A stretch of DNA of 64,000 bases from Lachnospiraceae bacterium (GTDB taxonomy: Bacteria > Bacillota > Clostridia > Lachnospirales > Lachnospiraceae), in contig DNUZ01000031.1 in the NCBI GenBank assembly GCA_003507655.1, positions 18,411 to 82,410 of the forward strand, given 5' to 3'. Both the position numbers and the translations under genes were made by a program. This document shows positions 1-10,080 of the stretch, piece by piece (positions within the stretch are counted from its first letter, which is position 1; every line of letters begins with the position of its first letter). Below the pieces are notes generated by a model. It did no database searches and was not told the origin of the DNA. It was given only the letters and a program-made list of their open reading frames with translations.

Positions 1-729
1 ATGAGTGTACAGGACAAAGTAGAGCGGGTTCTTCGTGAATTCTATGTGTTATATTCGAGAAGCGAGCCATATGACAAGAATGCTGAACGGGTGATCGTTA
101 ACAAAAAAGAGGCATTGGCATTGCTTGAGCAGTTGAAAAGCTGCATGAATGAAATGATGGAAGAATACGAAATGACTTCAAACAGCAGAGAACGCGGCGA
201 GCGTGAAGCGAGAAGACGCCGGGATGATATCATCTGGGATGCAAATCACAAGGCAGAAGATATTTATGCGGCATCAGTTCTCTATTCTAATGAAGCACTC
301 GGGCATATCCAGACAATTATACAGAATGCAACGGATGAAATGGAAAAGATGTTCCATACTGCAAAGAAAGAAATGATGAAGCAGCAGCAGACCGTCCGTG
401 ATAATCAGTTAGAGCTGAAGTCTTCGTTAGAAGATTTGAAGGATACAGATAAATACCGGAAAGTAATCGAGGAACGAAATAAAGAGATCAAGAAAAAGAA
501 AGAACAGGACAGCCAGAAAAAAGTAAAAGAAAACACCGGGGCTGGAATGACGGCATTTCCGGCAGGAAAACCGGAAATAAAAGTAAACCCGGCATACTTT
601 GAAAAGATCGGAAGACCTGTTCCGGTACCGGATGTGCCGGAGACAAAGGCAGCACCGGAGCTGGATATCAAAGTAAATCTAGATGCGGAATACTTCCGCT
701 GGAGACAGAAGAAAAAAGCAGATGGTTAA
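1..729 (+). CDS. Coiled-coil protein of unknown function, possibly DivIVA-like
   Basis: The frame opens with ATG at the first base of the window, so the true start could lie further upstream. The 242-residue product has no membrane segment. It is almost entirely charged and helical from about residue 10 to 175, with heptad-like spacing, then has a Pro/Ala-rich linker. Two copies of a short motif follow, EIKVN..YF near residue 195 and DIKVN..YF near residue 227. The helical part resembles DivIVA/ATP-synthase-b-like coiled coils that many Firmicutes genomes carry, but I do not recognise a defined family. A cytoplasmic scaffold role is only a guess. A strong hairpin follows the stop codon. Confidence 0.6.
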   Translation: MSVQDKVERVLREFYVLYSRSEPYDKNAERVIVNKKEALALLEQLKSCMNEMMEEYEMTSNSRERGEREARRRRDDIIWDANHKAEDIYAASVLYSNEALGHIQTIIQNATDEMEKMFHTAKKEMMKQQQTVRDNQLELKSSLEDLKDTDKYRKVIEERNKEIKKKKEQDSQKKVKENTGAGMTAFPAGKPEIKVNPAYFEKIGRPVPVPDVPETKAAPELDIKVNLDAEYFRWRQKKKADG

Positions 730-734
730 AAAAC

Positions 735-779
735 GTGCCCATCAGATATGGAAAGTTTCTTTCCATATCTGATGGGCAC
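735..779. terminator. Perfect 21-bp hairpin between the coiled-coil gene and the two-component operon
   Basis: Positions 735-755 and 759-779 are exact reverse complements separated by TTT. On the + strand no T-run follows, while on the - strand the stem is followed by GTTTTTT. It may terminate the gene upstream by stem strength alone, or act in both directions. Confidence 0.6.
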
Positions 780-920
780 AACTATTTAGTAAGAACATAT
801 CATACAATTTTTATCTTTGAATTTCCCCCAAAAACATCTTCAAAATATCTTAAGAAATAATTCCGTGTGAAACCCCATAATTCATGGTAGAATAGGGAAA
901 ACAGGAAAGGACGAAGAAAA

Positions 921-1622
921 ATGGACAAGGTCAATATTTTAGTGTGTGACGATGATAAAGAAATTGTCGATGCAATAGAGATATATTTACAGCAGGAAGG
1001 GTATCATGTGATCAAGGCATATGACGGAGAGCAGGCGATCGAGCAGTTAGAAAAAAATGATGTGCAGCTTCTCATTATGGATGTTATGATGCCAAGACTG
1101 GATGGCATCCGGGCAACCTTGAAGATCCGTGAGAACAGCAGTATTCCGATCATCATTCTTTCTGCAAAGACAGAGGATGCAGATAAAATCTTAGGACTCA
1201 ATATCGGGGCAGATGACTATATCAGCAAACCATTTAATCCACTGGAACTGGTGGCGCGTGTCAAATCACAGCTTCGGCGTTATATGCATCTGGGCAACGT
1301 TGCGGATGAGAATATGAGCGTATACCGGGTAGGCGGTCTGGAGATCAACGATGACTTAAAAGAAGTAAAAGTGGATGGAGAAACGATCCGTCTGACACCG
1401 ATAGAATATAATATTTTACTTCTCCTTGTAAAAAATGCGGGAAAAGTATTCTCCATTGAACAGATCTATGAAAGCATCTGGAATGAGGAAGCGGTCGGAG
1501 CAGACAATACCGTGGCAGTCCATATCCGTCATATCCGGGAAAAGATAGAGATAAACCCGAAAGAACCACGCTATTTAAAGGTGGTCTGGGGTGTTGGCTA
1601 TAAAGTAGAAAAAGGAGTATAG
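921..1622 (+). CDS. OmpR/PhoB-family response regulator
   Basis: This is a DNA-binding response regulator of 233 residues. The receiver domain (about 4-115) has the acidic pair at D10-D12, the phospho-acceptor D54 in IMDVMMP and the conserved K103. A winged-helix effector domain (about 135-230) ends with the usual GVGYK motif. An AGGAAAGG ribosome binding site precedes the ATG. The stop codon lies one base before the start of the histidine kinase gene, so the two are translationally linked and form a two-component system. The signal is unknown. The architecture is the VicR/VanR/PhoP type, which often responds to cell-envelope stress. A weak -10 (TAGAAT, 888-893) is visible upstream. Confidence 0.93.
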   Translation: MDKVNILVCDDDKEIVDAIEIYLQQEGYHVIKAYDGEQAIEQLEKNDVQLLIMDVMMPRLDGIRATLKIRENSSIPIIILSAKTEDADKILGLNIGADDYISKPFNPLELVARVKSQLRRYMHLGNVADENMSVYRVGGLEINDDLKEVKVDGETIRLTPIEYNILLLLVKNAGKVFSIEQIYESIWNEEAVGADNTVAVHIRHIREKIEINPKEPRYLKVVWGVGYKVEKGV

Positions 1623-1623
1623 C

Positions 1624-3846
1624 ATGAAGAATTACCGTTATTCAACGGCAGGAAAAATAGCAACGGTCATTATACAGCAGTTCATGGCGGTCCTGCTAGT
1701 GGTATTCCTGTTATTGTTAGGAAGCCTGTTCAGTAAGAGCATGCTGGAATTTCAGGATATTGGAAAAGGCGGATTTTTAGATTCAGGGTATTTTACACAG
1801 GAATTTAAGAGTACCACCGTCGAGGTACAAAATCTTATTAATCTGCGTAAGAAATTTGAGACAAACGGAGAGTATGACCCGTCAAAAGCCGTGACGGTTA
1901 CCGGAGATCTCCAGTATCGGCTGGGAGATCTAGAGGCATGGGCAAAAGAGGGATGCAGCTATCAGGCGGCAGGATATTTAAGTCTGGTGGAAGAGACCTA
2001 TCCGGCAGTCAACGGCGGCGGCTATATTGAGCGGTATCTGAACGGAGAGATCAGTACGCAGGAAGCGACGAATATTTCTAATGCCATTGAGAATATGATG
2101 TTCTCTATCACAAAAGACATAGATACCTATAAGAGACTGATCAACAAGTATGATGCAGGAAAATCAAACGTAGCATATTATTACAGGAGTATTAATGGAG
2201 CGGTATACACCAACCTGAAATTAGAGGAAGGTGGAAAAGAAGAGGCAAGACAAAAGATCGAAGATCTCGGACAATATCTGTGCTACGATGATGAGGACAT
2301 ACATTTCGATACAAATATCAATAACTTAGAAGAATATTTTTATCAGGATGAGACCTACATTACCGGAAACATGGACACCGATGCCGTATTTATGATGGGA
2401 GTGAATGCAAAACTTCCATATAAAGACCATTTTTATAAAGCAAAAGAGTCCTATAACCGACTGCATCCGTGGATAAAGATCAGTATTATCACAACTTTTG
2501 TGAGTATCATAGGCTGGATAGCGGCACTGGTTTACCTGAGTACTGTCACGGGACGAAAATCCCACGAAGATGAGGTGCATCTGAACGGATTTGATAAGAT
2601 CAAAACAGAAATCGTCATAGTGGCGGGAATTCTGCTGATCAGTGCAGGAAACATGATGACAGGCAGACTGCGCTCCCATTCATGGGAGATTTCGGGACTT
2701 CTGATCATGGGAGGAATCTTAGCGTTTGTAGGAAATGCCTGCTTTTTACTGTTTTATCTGAGTATGATCCGCAGACTCCGCGCAGGAACACTCTGGAATA
2801 ACAGCGTGTTTTATATGGTCATAGATTTAATACAGACCTATTATAGAGGCGGAAAGGCAACCGGAAGATTTCTGGTACAGTATATTTTAGAAGGAGCCGT
2901 GATACTGATCCTTGCTGCATGGGGCTATTATTATTCGCAGCCGTTGTTTTTAGCGGCACTGGCGATCCTGCTTATTGTATTTGGAATTTTTATCTTAAAA
3001 GACCGCGTGCAGCGCCAGCAGATTATCGAAGGGATCGAAGAGATCAAATCGGGAAATTTAGAATATAAGATCCGGTCAGAAGAGTTTACCGGGGATAACA
3101 AGATACTAAGTGAAGGAATTAACAATCTCGGAGACGGATTGGAAAAAGCGGTAGATGCGAGCATGAAAAATGAACGGATGAAGGCAGATCTGATCACAAA
3201 TGTATCGCACGACATCAAGACACCGCTGACCTCCATTATAAATTATGTAAATTTACTGGAAAATGAAAAGATCGAGAATGAGAAAGTAAATAATTACATC
3301 CACATCCTGAAAGAAAAATCAGCACGTTTAGAGCAGCTGACGGAAGATTTGGTAGAAGCATCCAAGATCAGCTCCGGCAATATTGTGTTAGAGATGGTCC
3401 GGATCAACTTAGTGGAACTGGTTTATCAGACAGCCGGAGAATTCAACGAAAAATTCGAGCAGCGGAATCTGACCATATTTACAAAAATGCCAAAAGAATC
3501 GATTGTTGTCATGGCAGACGGCAGACGGATCTGGCGCGTGTTGGAAAACCTTTATAACAATGTCGCAAAATATGCACTGGAGGGCACGCGTGTCTATGTG
3601 GAATTGGACAAAAAAGAAGACGAAGCCGTATTTTCTATTAAAAATATTTCCTCAAAACCACTCAATATCCCATCGGATGAGCTGACAGAGCGTTTTATCC
3701 GGGGAGATGTCTCAAGGACAACGGAGGGAAGCGGACTGGGTCTGTCGATCGCGAAAAATCTTACCACATTGATGGGCGGAACCTTCGATATTATTTTAGA
3801 CGGTGACCTGTTCAAGGTAATGATCACATTTCCACTTGCTTTTTAG
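1624..3846 (+). CDS. Membrane sensor histidine kinase, partner of the preceding regulator
   Basis: A 740-residue kinase. One transmembrane helix near residues 12-38 is followed by an extracytoplasmic domain of about 240 residues without a family I can name. A cluster of membrane helices spans about 285-460, which is more than a simple two-helix sensor has. A HAMP-like stretch leads to the dimerisation helix with SHDIKTPL, where H529 is the phosphorylated histidine. The ATP-binding domain has an N-box (LENLYNNVAKYA) and a G-box (GSGLGLSIAKNL). The gene starts one base after the regulator gene stops. The multi-helix membrane region and large outer domain suggest sensing at the envelope; the ligand cannot be deduced. 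Confidence 0.92.
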   Translation: MKNYRYSTAGKIATVIIQQFMAVLLVVFLLLLGSLFSKSMLEFQDIGKGGFLDSGYFTQEFKSTTVEVQNLINLRKKFETNGEYDPSKAVTVTGDLQYRLGDLEAWAKEGCSYQAAGYLSLVEETYPAVNGGGYIERYLNGEISTQEATNISNAIENMMFSITKDIDTYKRLINKYDAGKSNVAYYYRSINGAVYTNLKLEEGGKEEARQKIEDLGQYLCYDDEDIHFDTNINNLEEYFYQDETYITGNMDTDAVFMMGVNAKLPYKDHFYKAKESYNRLHPWIKISIITTFVSIIGWIAALVYLSTVTGRKSHEDEVHLNGFDKIKTEIVIVAGILLISAGNMMTGRLRSHSWEISGLLIMGGILAFVGNACFLLFYLSMIRRLRAGTLWNNSVFYMVIDLIQTYYRGGKATGRFLVQYILEGAVILILAAWGYYYSQPLFLAALAILLIVFGIFILKDRVQRQQIIEGIEEIKSGNLEYKIRSEEFTGDNKILSEGINNLGDGLEKAVDASMKNERMKADLITNVSHDIKTPLTSIINYVNLLENEKIENEKVNNYIHILKEKSARLEQLTEDLVEASKISSGNIVLEMVRINLVELVYQTAGEFNEKFEQRNLTIFTKMPKESIVVMADGRRIWRVLENLYNNVAKYALEGTRVYVELDKKEDEAVFSIKNISSKPLNIPSDELTERFIRGDVSRTTEGSGLGLSIAKNLTTLMGGTFDIILDGDLFKVMITFPLAF

Positions 3847-3931
3847 TGGGGCTTTTATTATAATTTTTTGTGGAAAAGTATGTCGGCGGTGAGCTTTTTA
3901 CCGCCGATTTTCAGTAAGGAGGATATATCAT

Positions 3932-6220
3932 ATGAAGTTACATGAAGGCGGCGTTTACTTAGTAAACGGCACAGAGTTAATTCCGGAGGGACCGGAAGCA
4001 GCTGCACAGATCTCAGCAAAGACGGGTGCAGCCGTATCGAAGGAAGAGGCAGCAAAGAATACGATTGCCTATGGTATTTTAAAAGACCATAACACATCCG
4101 GAAATATGGATAAACTTAAAATTAAGTTTGATAAACTGACTTCCCACGATATTACATTCGTAGGAATCATACAGACAGCGCGTGCATCAGGACTTGAAAA
4201 ATTCCCGATCCCATATGTGCTGACAAACTGTCACAACTCCCTTTGTGCAGTTGGTGGAACCATCAACGAGGATGACCACATGTTTGGTCTGACCTGTGCA
4301 AAAAAATACGGCGGAGTCTATGTACCACCTCATCAGGCGGTTATCCATCAGTTTGCAAGAGAGATGCTTGCAGGCGGCGGAAAGATGATCTTAGGTTCCG
4401 ATTCCCATACACGTTACGGAGCACTTGGAACAATGGCAATGGGAGAGGGCGGACCGGAGTTAGTAAAACAGCTTTTAAGCCAGACCTATGATATCAATAT
4501 GCCGGGCGTAGTCGGAGTCTATATGACCGGAGAGCCACAGCATGGCGTAGGACCGCAGGATATCGCACTTGCGATTATCGGAGCAGTCTTTGCAAACGGT
4601 TATGTAAAGAATAAAGTAATGGAGTTTGTAGGACCGGGTGTGTCCAACTTAAGTGCAGACTACCGTATCGGTGTCGATGTTATGACAACAGAAACCACCT
4701 GTCTGTCCTCTATCTGGAGAACCGACGAAAAGATCAAAGAATTTTACGATATCCACGGAAGAAGTGAAGATTACAAAGAACTGAATCCGGGAAATGTTGC
4801 TTACTATGATGGAATGATCGAGATCAACTTAAGTGAGATTAAACCAATGATCGCTATGCCGTTCCATCCAAGCAATGTGTATACGATCGAAGAGTTAAAT
4901 GCAAATCTTATGGATATTTTAGATGACTGTGAAAAGAGAGCCTTAGTCAGCTTAGACGGAGCCGTAGACTTTACATTAAAAGACAAAGTCAGAAACGGAA
5001 AGCTCTATGTGGATCAGGGAATCATTGCTGGCTGTGCAGGCGGTGGTTATGAAAATATCTGCGATGCAGCAGACATTTTAAGAGGTACAAGCATCGGACC
5101 GGACGAGTTTACCTTAAGCGTATATCCGGCAAGTACCCCGGTTTATATGGAACTTGTAAGAAACGGAGCCGTTGCAGATTTACTTGAGACAGGTGCGATC
5201 GTTAAGACAGCATTCTGCGGACCATGCTTCGGAGCAGGTGATACCCCAAGCAACAACGGACTTTCCATTCGTCATTCCACCAGAAACTTCCCGAACCGCG
5301 AAGGTTCTAAGTTACAGAATGGTCAGATCGCATCCGTAGCATTAATGGATGCACGTTCTATTGCAGCAACAGCAGCAAACAAAGGATATCTGACTTCTGC
5401 AGCAGATATGGATACAGAATATACAAAACCGGCATATCACTTTGATAAGACTATCTACGAGAACCGCGTATTTGACAGCAAGGGTGTTGCAGATCCAAGC
5501 GTAGAGATCAAGTTTGGTCCAAACATCAAAGACTGGCCGCAGATGAGTGCTTTACCACAGAACATGGTATTAAAAGTAGTATCTGAGATCCATGATCCGG
5601 TTACAACAACCGATGAGCTGATCCCATCCGGAGAGACTTCATCCTACCGTTCGAACCCACTTGGATTAGCAGAGTTTACATTATCCAGAAAAGACCCTGC
5701 TTATGTTGGAAAAGCAAAAGAAGTACAGAAAGCACAGAAAGCCATTGAAGAAGGCAACTGTCCGTTAGAGGCACTTCCGGAATTAAAACCGGTGATGGAT
5801 ACCGTACGGAAAACTTTCCCGGATGCAGGCGAAGGCAATCTTGGTGTAGGAAGTACGATTTTCGCAGTAAAACCGGGTGACGGTTCTGCCCGCGAGCAGG
5901 CAGCATCCTGCCAGAAAGTACTTGGCGGTTGGGCAAATATTGCAAATGAGTATGCAACAAAACGTTATCGTTCCAACCTCATTAACTGGGGTATGCTTCC
6001 ATTCTTAATTGAAGAGGGAGACCTTCCGTTTGCAAATGGAGATTATCTTTTTATTCCGGAGATCAGAAAAGCCGTAGAGGAAAAGGCATCTGATATTACC
6101 GCTTATGTCGTAAAAGGAGATCACTTAGAAGAGTTCCACTTAAAGATGGGTGAGCTTACCGATGATGAAAGAGAGATCATCTTAAAGGGATGCCTGATCA
6201 ATTATAACCGCGTAAATTAA
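3932..6220 (+). CDS. Aconitase-family hydratase (YbhJ-like)
   Basis: A 762-residue member of the aconitase superfamily with the iron-sulfur domains first and the swivel domain last. The three cluster-ligand cysteines can be placed: C368 in GCAGG and the pair C429/C432 in [13 protein letters not shown] and the arginine-rich [13 protein letters not shown] segment match active-site regions of the family. The length fits the divergent YbhJ-type hydratases rather than the roughly 640-residue clostridial aconitase, so the substrate (aconitate/citrate or a related tricarboxylate) is not certain. A consensus AAGGAGG ribosome binding site sits 9 bases before the ATG. The transporter gene follows within 10 bp. 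Confidence 0.85.
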   Translation: MKLHEGGVYLVNGTELIPEGPEAAAQISAKTGAAVSKEEAAKNTIAYGILKDHNTSGNMDKLKIKFDKLTSHDITFVGIIQTARASGLEKFPIPYVLTNCHNSLCAVGGTINEDDHMFGLTCAKKYGGVYVPPHQAVIHQFAREMLAGGGKMILGSDSHTRYGALGTMAMGEGGPELVKQLLSQTYDINMPGVVGVYMTGEPQHGVGPQDIALAIIGAVFANGYVKNKVMEFVGPGVSNLSADYRIGVDVMTTETTCLSSIWRTDEKIKEFYDIHGRSEDYKELNPGNVAYYDGMIEINLSEIKPMIAMPFHPSNVYTIEELNANLMDILDDCEKRALVSLDGAVDFTLKDKVRNGKLYVDQGIIAGCAGGGYENICDAADILRGTSIGPDEFTLSVYPASTPVYMELVRNGAVADLLETGAIVKTAFCGPCFGAGDTPSNNGLSIRHSTRNFPNREGSKLQNGQIASVALMDARSIAATAANKGYLTSAADMDTEYTKPAYHFDKTIYENRVFDSKGVADPSVEIKFGPNIKDWPQMSALPQNMVLKVVSEIHDPVTTTDELIPSGETSSYRSNPLGLAEFTLSRKDPAYVGKAKEVQKAQKAIEEGNCPLEALPELKPVMDTVRKTFPDAGEGNLGVGSTIFAVKPGDGSAREQAASCQKVLGGWANIANEYATKRYRSNLINWGMLPFLIEEGDLPFANGDYLFIPEIRKAVEEKASDITAYVVKGDHLEEFHLKMGELTDDEREIILKGCLINYNRVN

Positions 6221-6229
6221 GGAGAATAC

Positions 6230-7567
6230 ATGGAGAATAAGGAGAACAATTCCCCCGAACTGAAAAAAAAATCACACTGGAATATCAGACCTTATATGGC
6301 AATTGCATTAACTGCATTTTTAGTGATCACACTGAGTATCATTTTCTTCTTCCTGATCTACCGCTATAACGGATTTGCGGCAGGATGGAGAAAACTCACT
6401 GTCATATTGCAGCCGATCATCATCGGAATCGTGATCGCTTATCTGATCAATCCGATCATGATGTTTTTTGAAAAATATCTGCTGCGCTGGATCGAGCCAA
6501 AGATACAGAAAAAAGACAAGGCAAAAAAATTATGCCGAAGTCTTGCGACATTTGGCGCATTAGCAGTTTTCATTATGATCATTGCAATTTTGCTGATACT
6601 CTTAATACCACAGCTTGCAGAGAGTATTCAGGGCTTAGTGGTCACATTGCCGGGTGAGGTGCAGGAGTTGATAGACAAGGTCAATGGAATTTTGAAGAAC
6701 GATTCAGAAATCGCAGACATGTTTGAGAATACGCTGCTGCATGCAACGGATTATCTGCGTAACTGGGCAATGAACGATCTGTTACCAAAGAGCAACCAGT
6801 ATCTGACCTCTATTACTTCAGGACTGATCAGTATTTTTAAAGTTCTGTTAAATATTGTAGTCGGATTGATCGTATCAGTATATTTGCTGTTCAGTAAAGA
6901 GACTTTTATCGGACAGTTTAAAAAGCTGACCTATGCACTGTTTAAACCGAAACGGGCAAACATTATCATAGAGACAGCCAGAAAGAGCAACGAGATCTTT
7001 GGCGGATTTATCAGCGGAAAGATATTGGATTCTACCATTATCGGAATTATCTGCTATATCGTTCTTTTGATCATGAAGATGCCATATGCCGTATTGGTCA
7101 GTGTGATCGTTGGTGTTACGAATGTGATTCCGTTCTTTGGACCGTTTATCGGTGCAGTACCGGGATTTATCATTATCGTACTTGCCAATCCGTTGCAGGG
7201 ACTTTATTTCCTGATCGTTATTTTTATCCTGCAGCAGGTAGACGGAAATATCATCGGACCAACAATCTTAGGAGATTCCACAGGACTTTCTCCGTTCTGG
7301 GTAGTCTTTGCGATCATGGTCGGAGGCGGATTGTTCGGATTTGCGGGAATGCTCCTTGGAGTTCCGGTCTTTGCCGTAATTTATTACATTATACAGAGGG
7401 TCATCTATCACTTCCTGCGTAAGAAAAAGCTGCCGGAAGCGACAGAGCAGTATATCGAGCTGGACAAAGTAGATACCCGTACGAATGAACTCTGCTATTT
7501 TCAAAAAGAAGAAATTGATGTAAAAAAAGAAGATCAAACAGAGGAAAATACAGAGAATAAAAACTAA
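6230..7567 (+). CDS. AI-2E family transporter (TqsA/YhhT-type permease)
   Basis: An integral membrane protein of 445 residues with about eight hydrophobic segments. The pattern is characteristic of the PerM/AI-2E transporter family: two N-terminal helices, a soluble helical stretch around residues 130-190, then a tight helix cluster. The conserved motifs GVTNVIPFFGPFIGA and GLFGFAGMLLGVPVFA are present. Family members export or exchange small molecules, or act in sodium/proton antiport; the substrate here is open. The C-terminal tail of about 60 residues is charged and cytoplasmic. It follows the hydratase gene closely with a GGAG ribosome binding site and ends in a terminator, so the two form a short operon. 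Confidence 0.88.
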   Translation: MENKENNSPELKKKSHWNIRPYMAIALTAFLVITLSIIFFFLIYRYNGFAAGWRKLTVILQPIIIGIVIAYLINPIMMFFEKYLLRWIEPKIQKKDKAKKLCRSLATFGALAVFIMIIAILLILLIPQLAESIQGLVVTLPGEVQELIDKVNGILKNDSEIADMFENTLLHATDYLRNWAMNDLLPKSNQYLTSITSGLISIFKVLLNIVVGLIVSVYLLFSKETFIGQFKKLTYALFKPKRANIIIETARKSNEIFGGFISGKILDSTIIGIICYIVLLIMKMPYAVLVSVIVGVTNVIPFFGPFIGAVPGFIIIVLANPLQGLYFLIVIFILQQVDGNIIGPTILGDSTGLSPFWVVFAIMVGGGLFGFAGMLLGVPVFAVIYYIIQRVIYHFLRKKKLPEATEQYIELDKVDTRTNELCYFQKEEIDVKKEDQTEENTENKN

Positions 7568-7570
7568 GGA

Positions 7571-7607
7571 AAAGCCGTATTCGACAGGATTTGCCGAATA
7601 CGGCTTT
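7571..7607 (+). terminator. Rho-independent-type hairpin after the AI-2E transporter gene
   Basis: A 13-bp perfect stem (7571-7583 with 7595-7607) encloses an 11-base loop. The stem begins with AAA and ends with TTT, so it can work in both directions. Confidence 0.8.
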
Positions 7608-7620
7608 AAAATAATAAATT

Positions 7621-7649
7621 TTGACACACAGGGTATCCTATGGTACACT
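7621..7649 (+). promoter_or_regulatory. Sigma-A promoter of the TPR/P-loop gene
   Basis: TTGACA at 7621-7626 and TACACT at 7644-7649 are separated by 17 bases, directly after the terminator of the previous operon and about 50 bases before the TTG start at 7700. Confidence 0.8.
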
Positions 7650-7699
7650 AAAATGGATAAAAATCTGTCTATTATAGGCATATTCAGAGGTGACACAAG

Positions 7700-10063
7700 T
7701 TGGATAAATATGAATATAAATTAAAACTCGATCAGATGAAAAGTGCTTTTGCAGAGGGAAATTATCACATGGCAGAAGAACTTGCAGATTCCATTAACTG
7801 GAAACGTGTTCGCAATGCAAATTCCCTGATAAAAGCAGGAGAAGTCTATGAGACGGCAGAAAGATATGATGATGCAAAAGAAATGTTTCTGCTTGCATAT
7901 GAACGTTCTCCGATTGGAAGAACGATCGTATACCGTCTTGCAGAACTGGCAATCCATGTAGGCAATTACGATGAAGCAATGGAGTATTATGAGGAGTTTG
8001 TAGAGATGGCTCCGAATGATAGTCTCAAATTTGTGTTAAAATATAAGATATACAAAGCAAAGGGAGAATCCCTTGCAGAGCAGATACAGATTCTTGAGGA
8101 TTTAAAGGAACAGGAATATATTGAAGAGTGGGCATATGAGCTGGCATACCTCTATCATCAGGCAGGAATGAGCGAGAAATGTGTGGAAGCATGTGATGAA
8201 CTGATTCTATGGTTTGGTGATGGTGCATATGTTGAAAAAGCGCTCGAATTAAAGATGCTCTATCAACCGTTGACCAAGCAGCAGGAAGAGAAATACCGCC
8301 AGTTCCGCCAGAAACGGGACGGAGTGGTTGAGGTACGTCCGAATGATATGCTCAATTCCGGTGAGATCGTATCCGAAGTTGTGAAGATCCCGCAGGTTAC
8401 GATGAATGCGAGCCGTTTTAATACGGTAAATCTTCAGAATGAATTGGCAAAAAATATGCAGCAGATCATGGATGCGACGGAAAAAGAAGAGGTCAACGAT
8501 TCCATGGATGCCATTAAGAAAATGGTGGAGGAGATTCCTTATTTACAGCTTCCGCATGAGAGTGAGGAGCAGAAGGAAGAAAAATACGGACATATTGAGA
8601 CGGATGAAGAGATCGACGGTTCTTTAAAGATCAATTTTAAAGAGATGTTGGCAGAGGATTCGGACGGACAGATCAGTCTGTACGTTCCAAAGGATCCGAT
8701 GGTAGAAAGACAGATTACCGGTCAGATGAGCATCCAGGAAGTGCTGGAAGAATGGGAAAAGACAAAGCGTGCGGCAGAGGCAGCATTGCAGGAAGCAGAG
8801 CAGCGCCGGTTAGAATCTGCAAAAGCCAGAGCACTTCAGGAAGCAGAAGAGATCATGGAGCGTTTAGTCGATGTAATTCCTCAGTTGAATGCAGGTCTGT
8901 CGCCAAAAGAATTATTGGAACAGGAGTATATGCAGAATATGCCGGAAAAAGACGAAAAAGCAGCCAGATTATTTCAGAATGTCAATGACATTCTTACAAG
9001 AGAGATCGAGAAATTATCCAAAGAGAATAACAGCATTGATCAGATGATAGAAGAGAATAAACCAGCAGAGGAATCTTTTGGACAGGAGATGGAAAATGAA
9101 ATGTCAGAAGAGTTATCAGAGGAGATTCCACAGGAACTGCCGCAGGTTTCCACAGATATCGGAGATTTATTAGTAGAAGAACCGATACCGGAGGAAATTG
9201 AAGCAGCAAAAGAACTGATGCCGGAAGAGCCGGCAAAACAGGAAGAACTTCCGCCTATCCAGATACCGGAAGATGTGATCGAGGATGAAGATGTAACGAT
9301 GCATCTGACAAAGGCACAAAAAGAGATCTTTTCTTATTTTGTTCCGATCCAGGGAATGGAGCAGCAGCTCTGTCAGGTGTTGACCGGAGTGAAACGGAGA
9401 CTTGGAAGAAGTACGAACTCTACAGAGGGAAATATCATGATCCAGGGAGGACCGGGCAGTGGTAAGACCGTACTTGCAACGGATCTGATCAAAGTCATTC
9501 AGGAGGAAACCGGACTGATCGGAGGAAAGATCGGTAAGATCGAAGCCGCTTCTTTAAATCAAAAGGATATTCCGGAATTGATGAAAAAAGTCCGCGGAGG
9601 CTGTCTGATCATTGAAAAAGCCGGAGAGATTACGCGTGAGACGGCAGTGAAGATGTCTCTTCAGATGTCACAGGACACCGCAGGAATGTTAGTTATTTTA
9701 GAGGATACCAAAGAAGGAATTCGTAAGGCACTTGGACGCGATGAAGAATTTGCAAGGAAGTTTACCGAAAAAGTCAATATACCGATCTTTTCCATTGATG
9801 AACTGGTAGAATTTGCAAAATCCTATGCACAGGAGTTAGAGTACGAAATTGATGAAATGGGAGTGTTAGCACTCTATAACCGCATCAGCAGTATTGAAAA
9901 ACTCGATGAAGCAACAACGCTGTTTGAAGTAAAAGACATTGTGGATGAAGCAGTGGCAAAATCCGAAAAGGGCGGATTCAAAAAAGCGTTCAGCGTATTT
10001 GCATCCAAACGTCATGGACAAGGCGATAGAAAAGTACTGCAGGAAAAAGATTTTGAGGAATAG
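7700..10063 (+). CDS. TPR protein with acidic linker and C-terminal P-loop ATPase-like domain
   Basis: The start is TTG, chosen because AGAGGTG lies a few bases upstream and no better codon is near. The 787-residue protein opens with tetratricopeptide-like helical repeats (about 1-190). A long, highly charged Glu-rich region (about 200-530) with coiled-coil stretches follows. It ends with a nucleotide-binding domain whose Walker A motif, GGPGSGKT, lies around residues 584-591. The C-terminal domain resembles AAA-type folds but is short, and I cannot place a clear Walker B. There is no signal peptide. It ends one base into the glgB frame, so the two genes are coupled. The function is unknown. 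Confidence 0.8.
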   Translation: MDKYEYKLKLDQMKSAFAEGNYHMAEELADSINWKRVRNANSLIKAGEVYETAERYDDAKEMFLLAYERSPIGRTIVYRLAELAIHVGNYDEAMEYYEEFVEMAPNDSLKFVLKYKIYKAKGESLAEQIQILEDLKEQEYIEEWAYELAYLYHQAGMSEKCVEACDELILWFGDGAYVEKALELKMLYQPLTKQQEEKYRQFRQKRDGVVEVRPNDMLNSGEIVSEVVKIPQVTMNASRFNTVNLQNELAKNMQQIMDATEKEEVNDSMDAIKKMVEEIPYLQLPHESEEQKEEKYGHIETDEEIDGSLKINFKEMLAEDSDGQISLYVPKDPMVERQITGQMSIQEVLEEWEKTKRAAEAALQEAEQRRLESAKARALQEAEEIMERLVDVIPQLNAGLSPKELLEQEYMQNMPEKDEKAARLFQNVNDILTREIEKLSKENNSIDQMIEENKPAEESFGQEMENEMSEELSEEIPQELPQVSTDIGDLLVEEPIPEEIEAAKELMPEEPAKQEELPPIQIPEDVIEDEDVTMHLTKAQKEIFSYFVPIQGMEQQLCQVLTGVKRRLGRSTNSTEGNIMIQGGPGSGKTVLATDLIKVIQEETGLIGGKIGKIEAASLNQKDIPELMKKVRGGCLIIEKAGEITRETAVKMSLQMSQDTAGMLVILEDTKEGIRKALGRDEEFARKFTEKVNIPIFSIDELVEFAKSYAQELEYEIDEMGVLALYNRISSIEKLDEATTLFEVKDIVDEAVAKSEKGGFKKAFSVFASKRHGQGDRKVLQEKDFEE

Positions 10064-10080
10064 TGAAAGAGGTAAAGACT

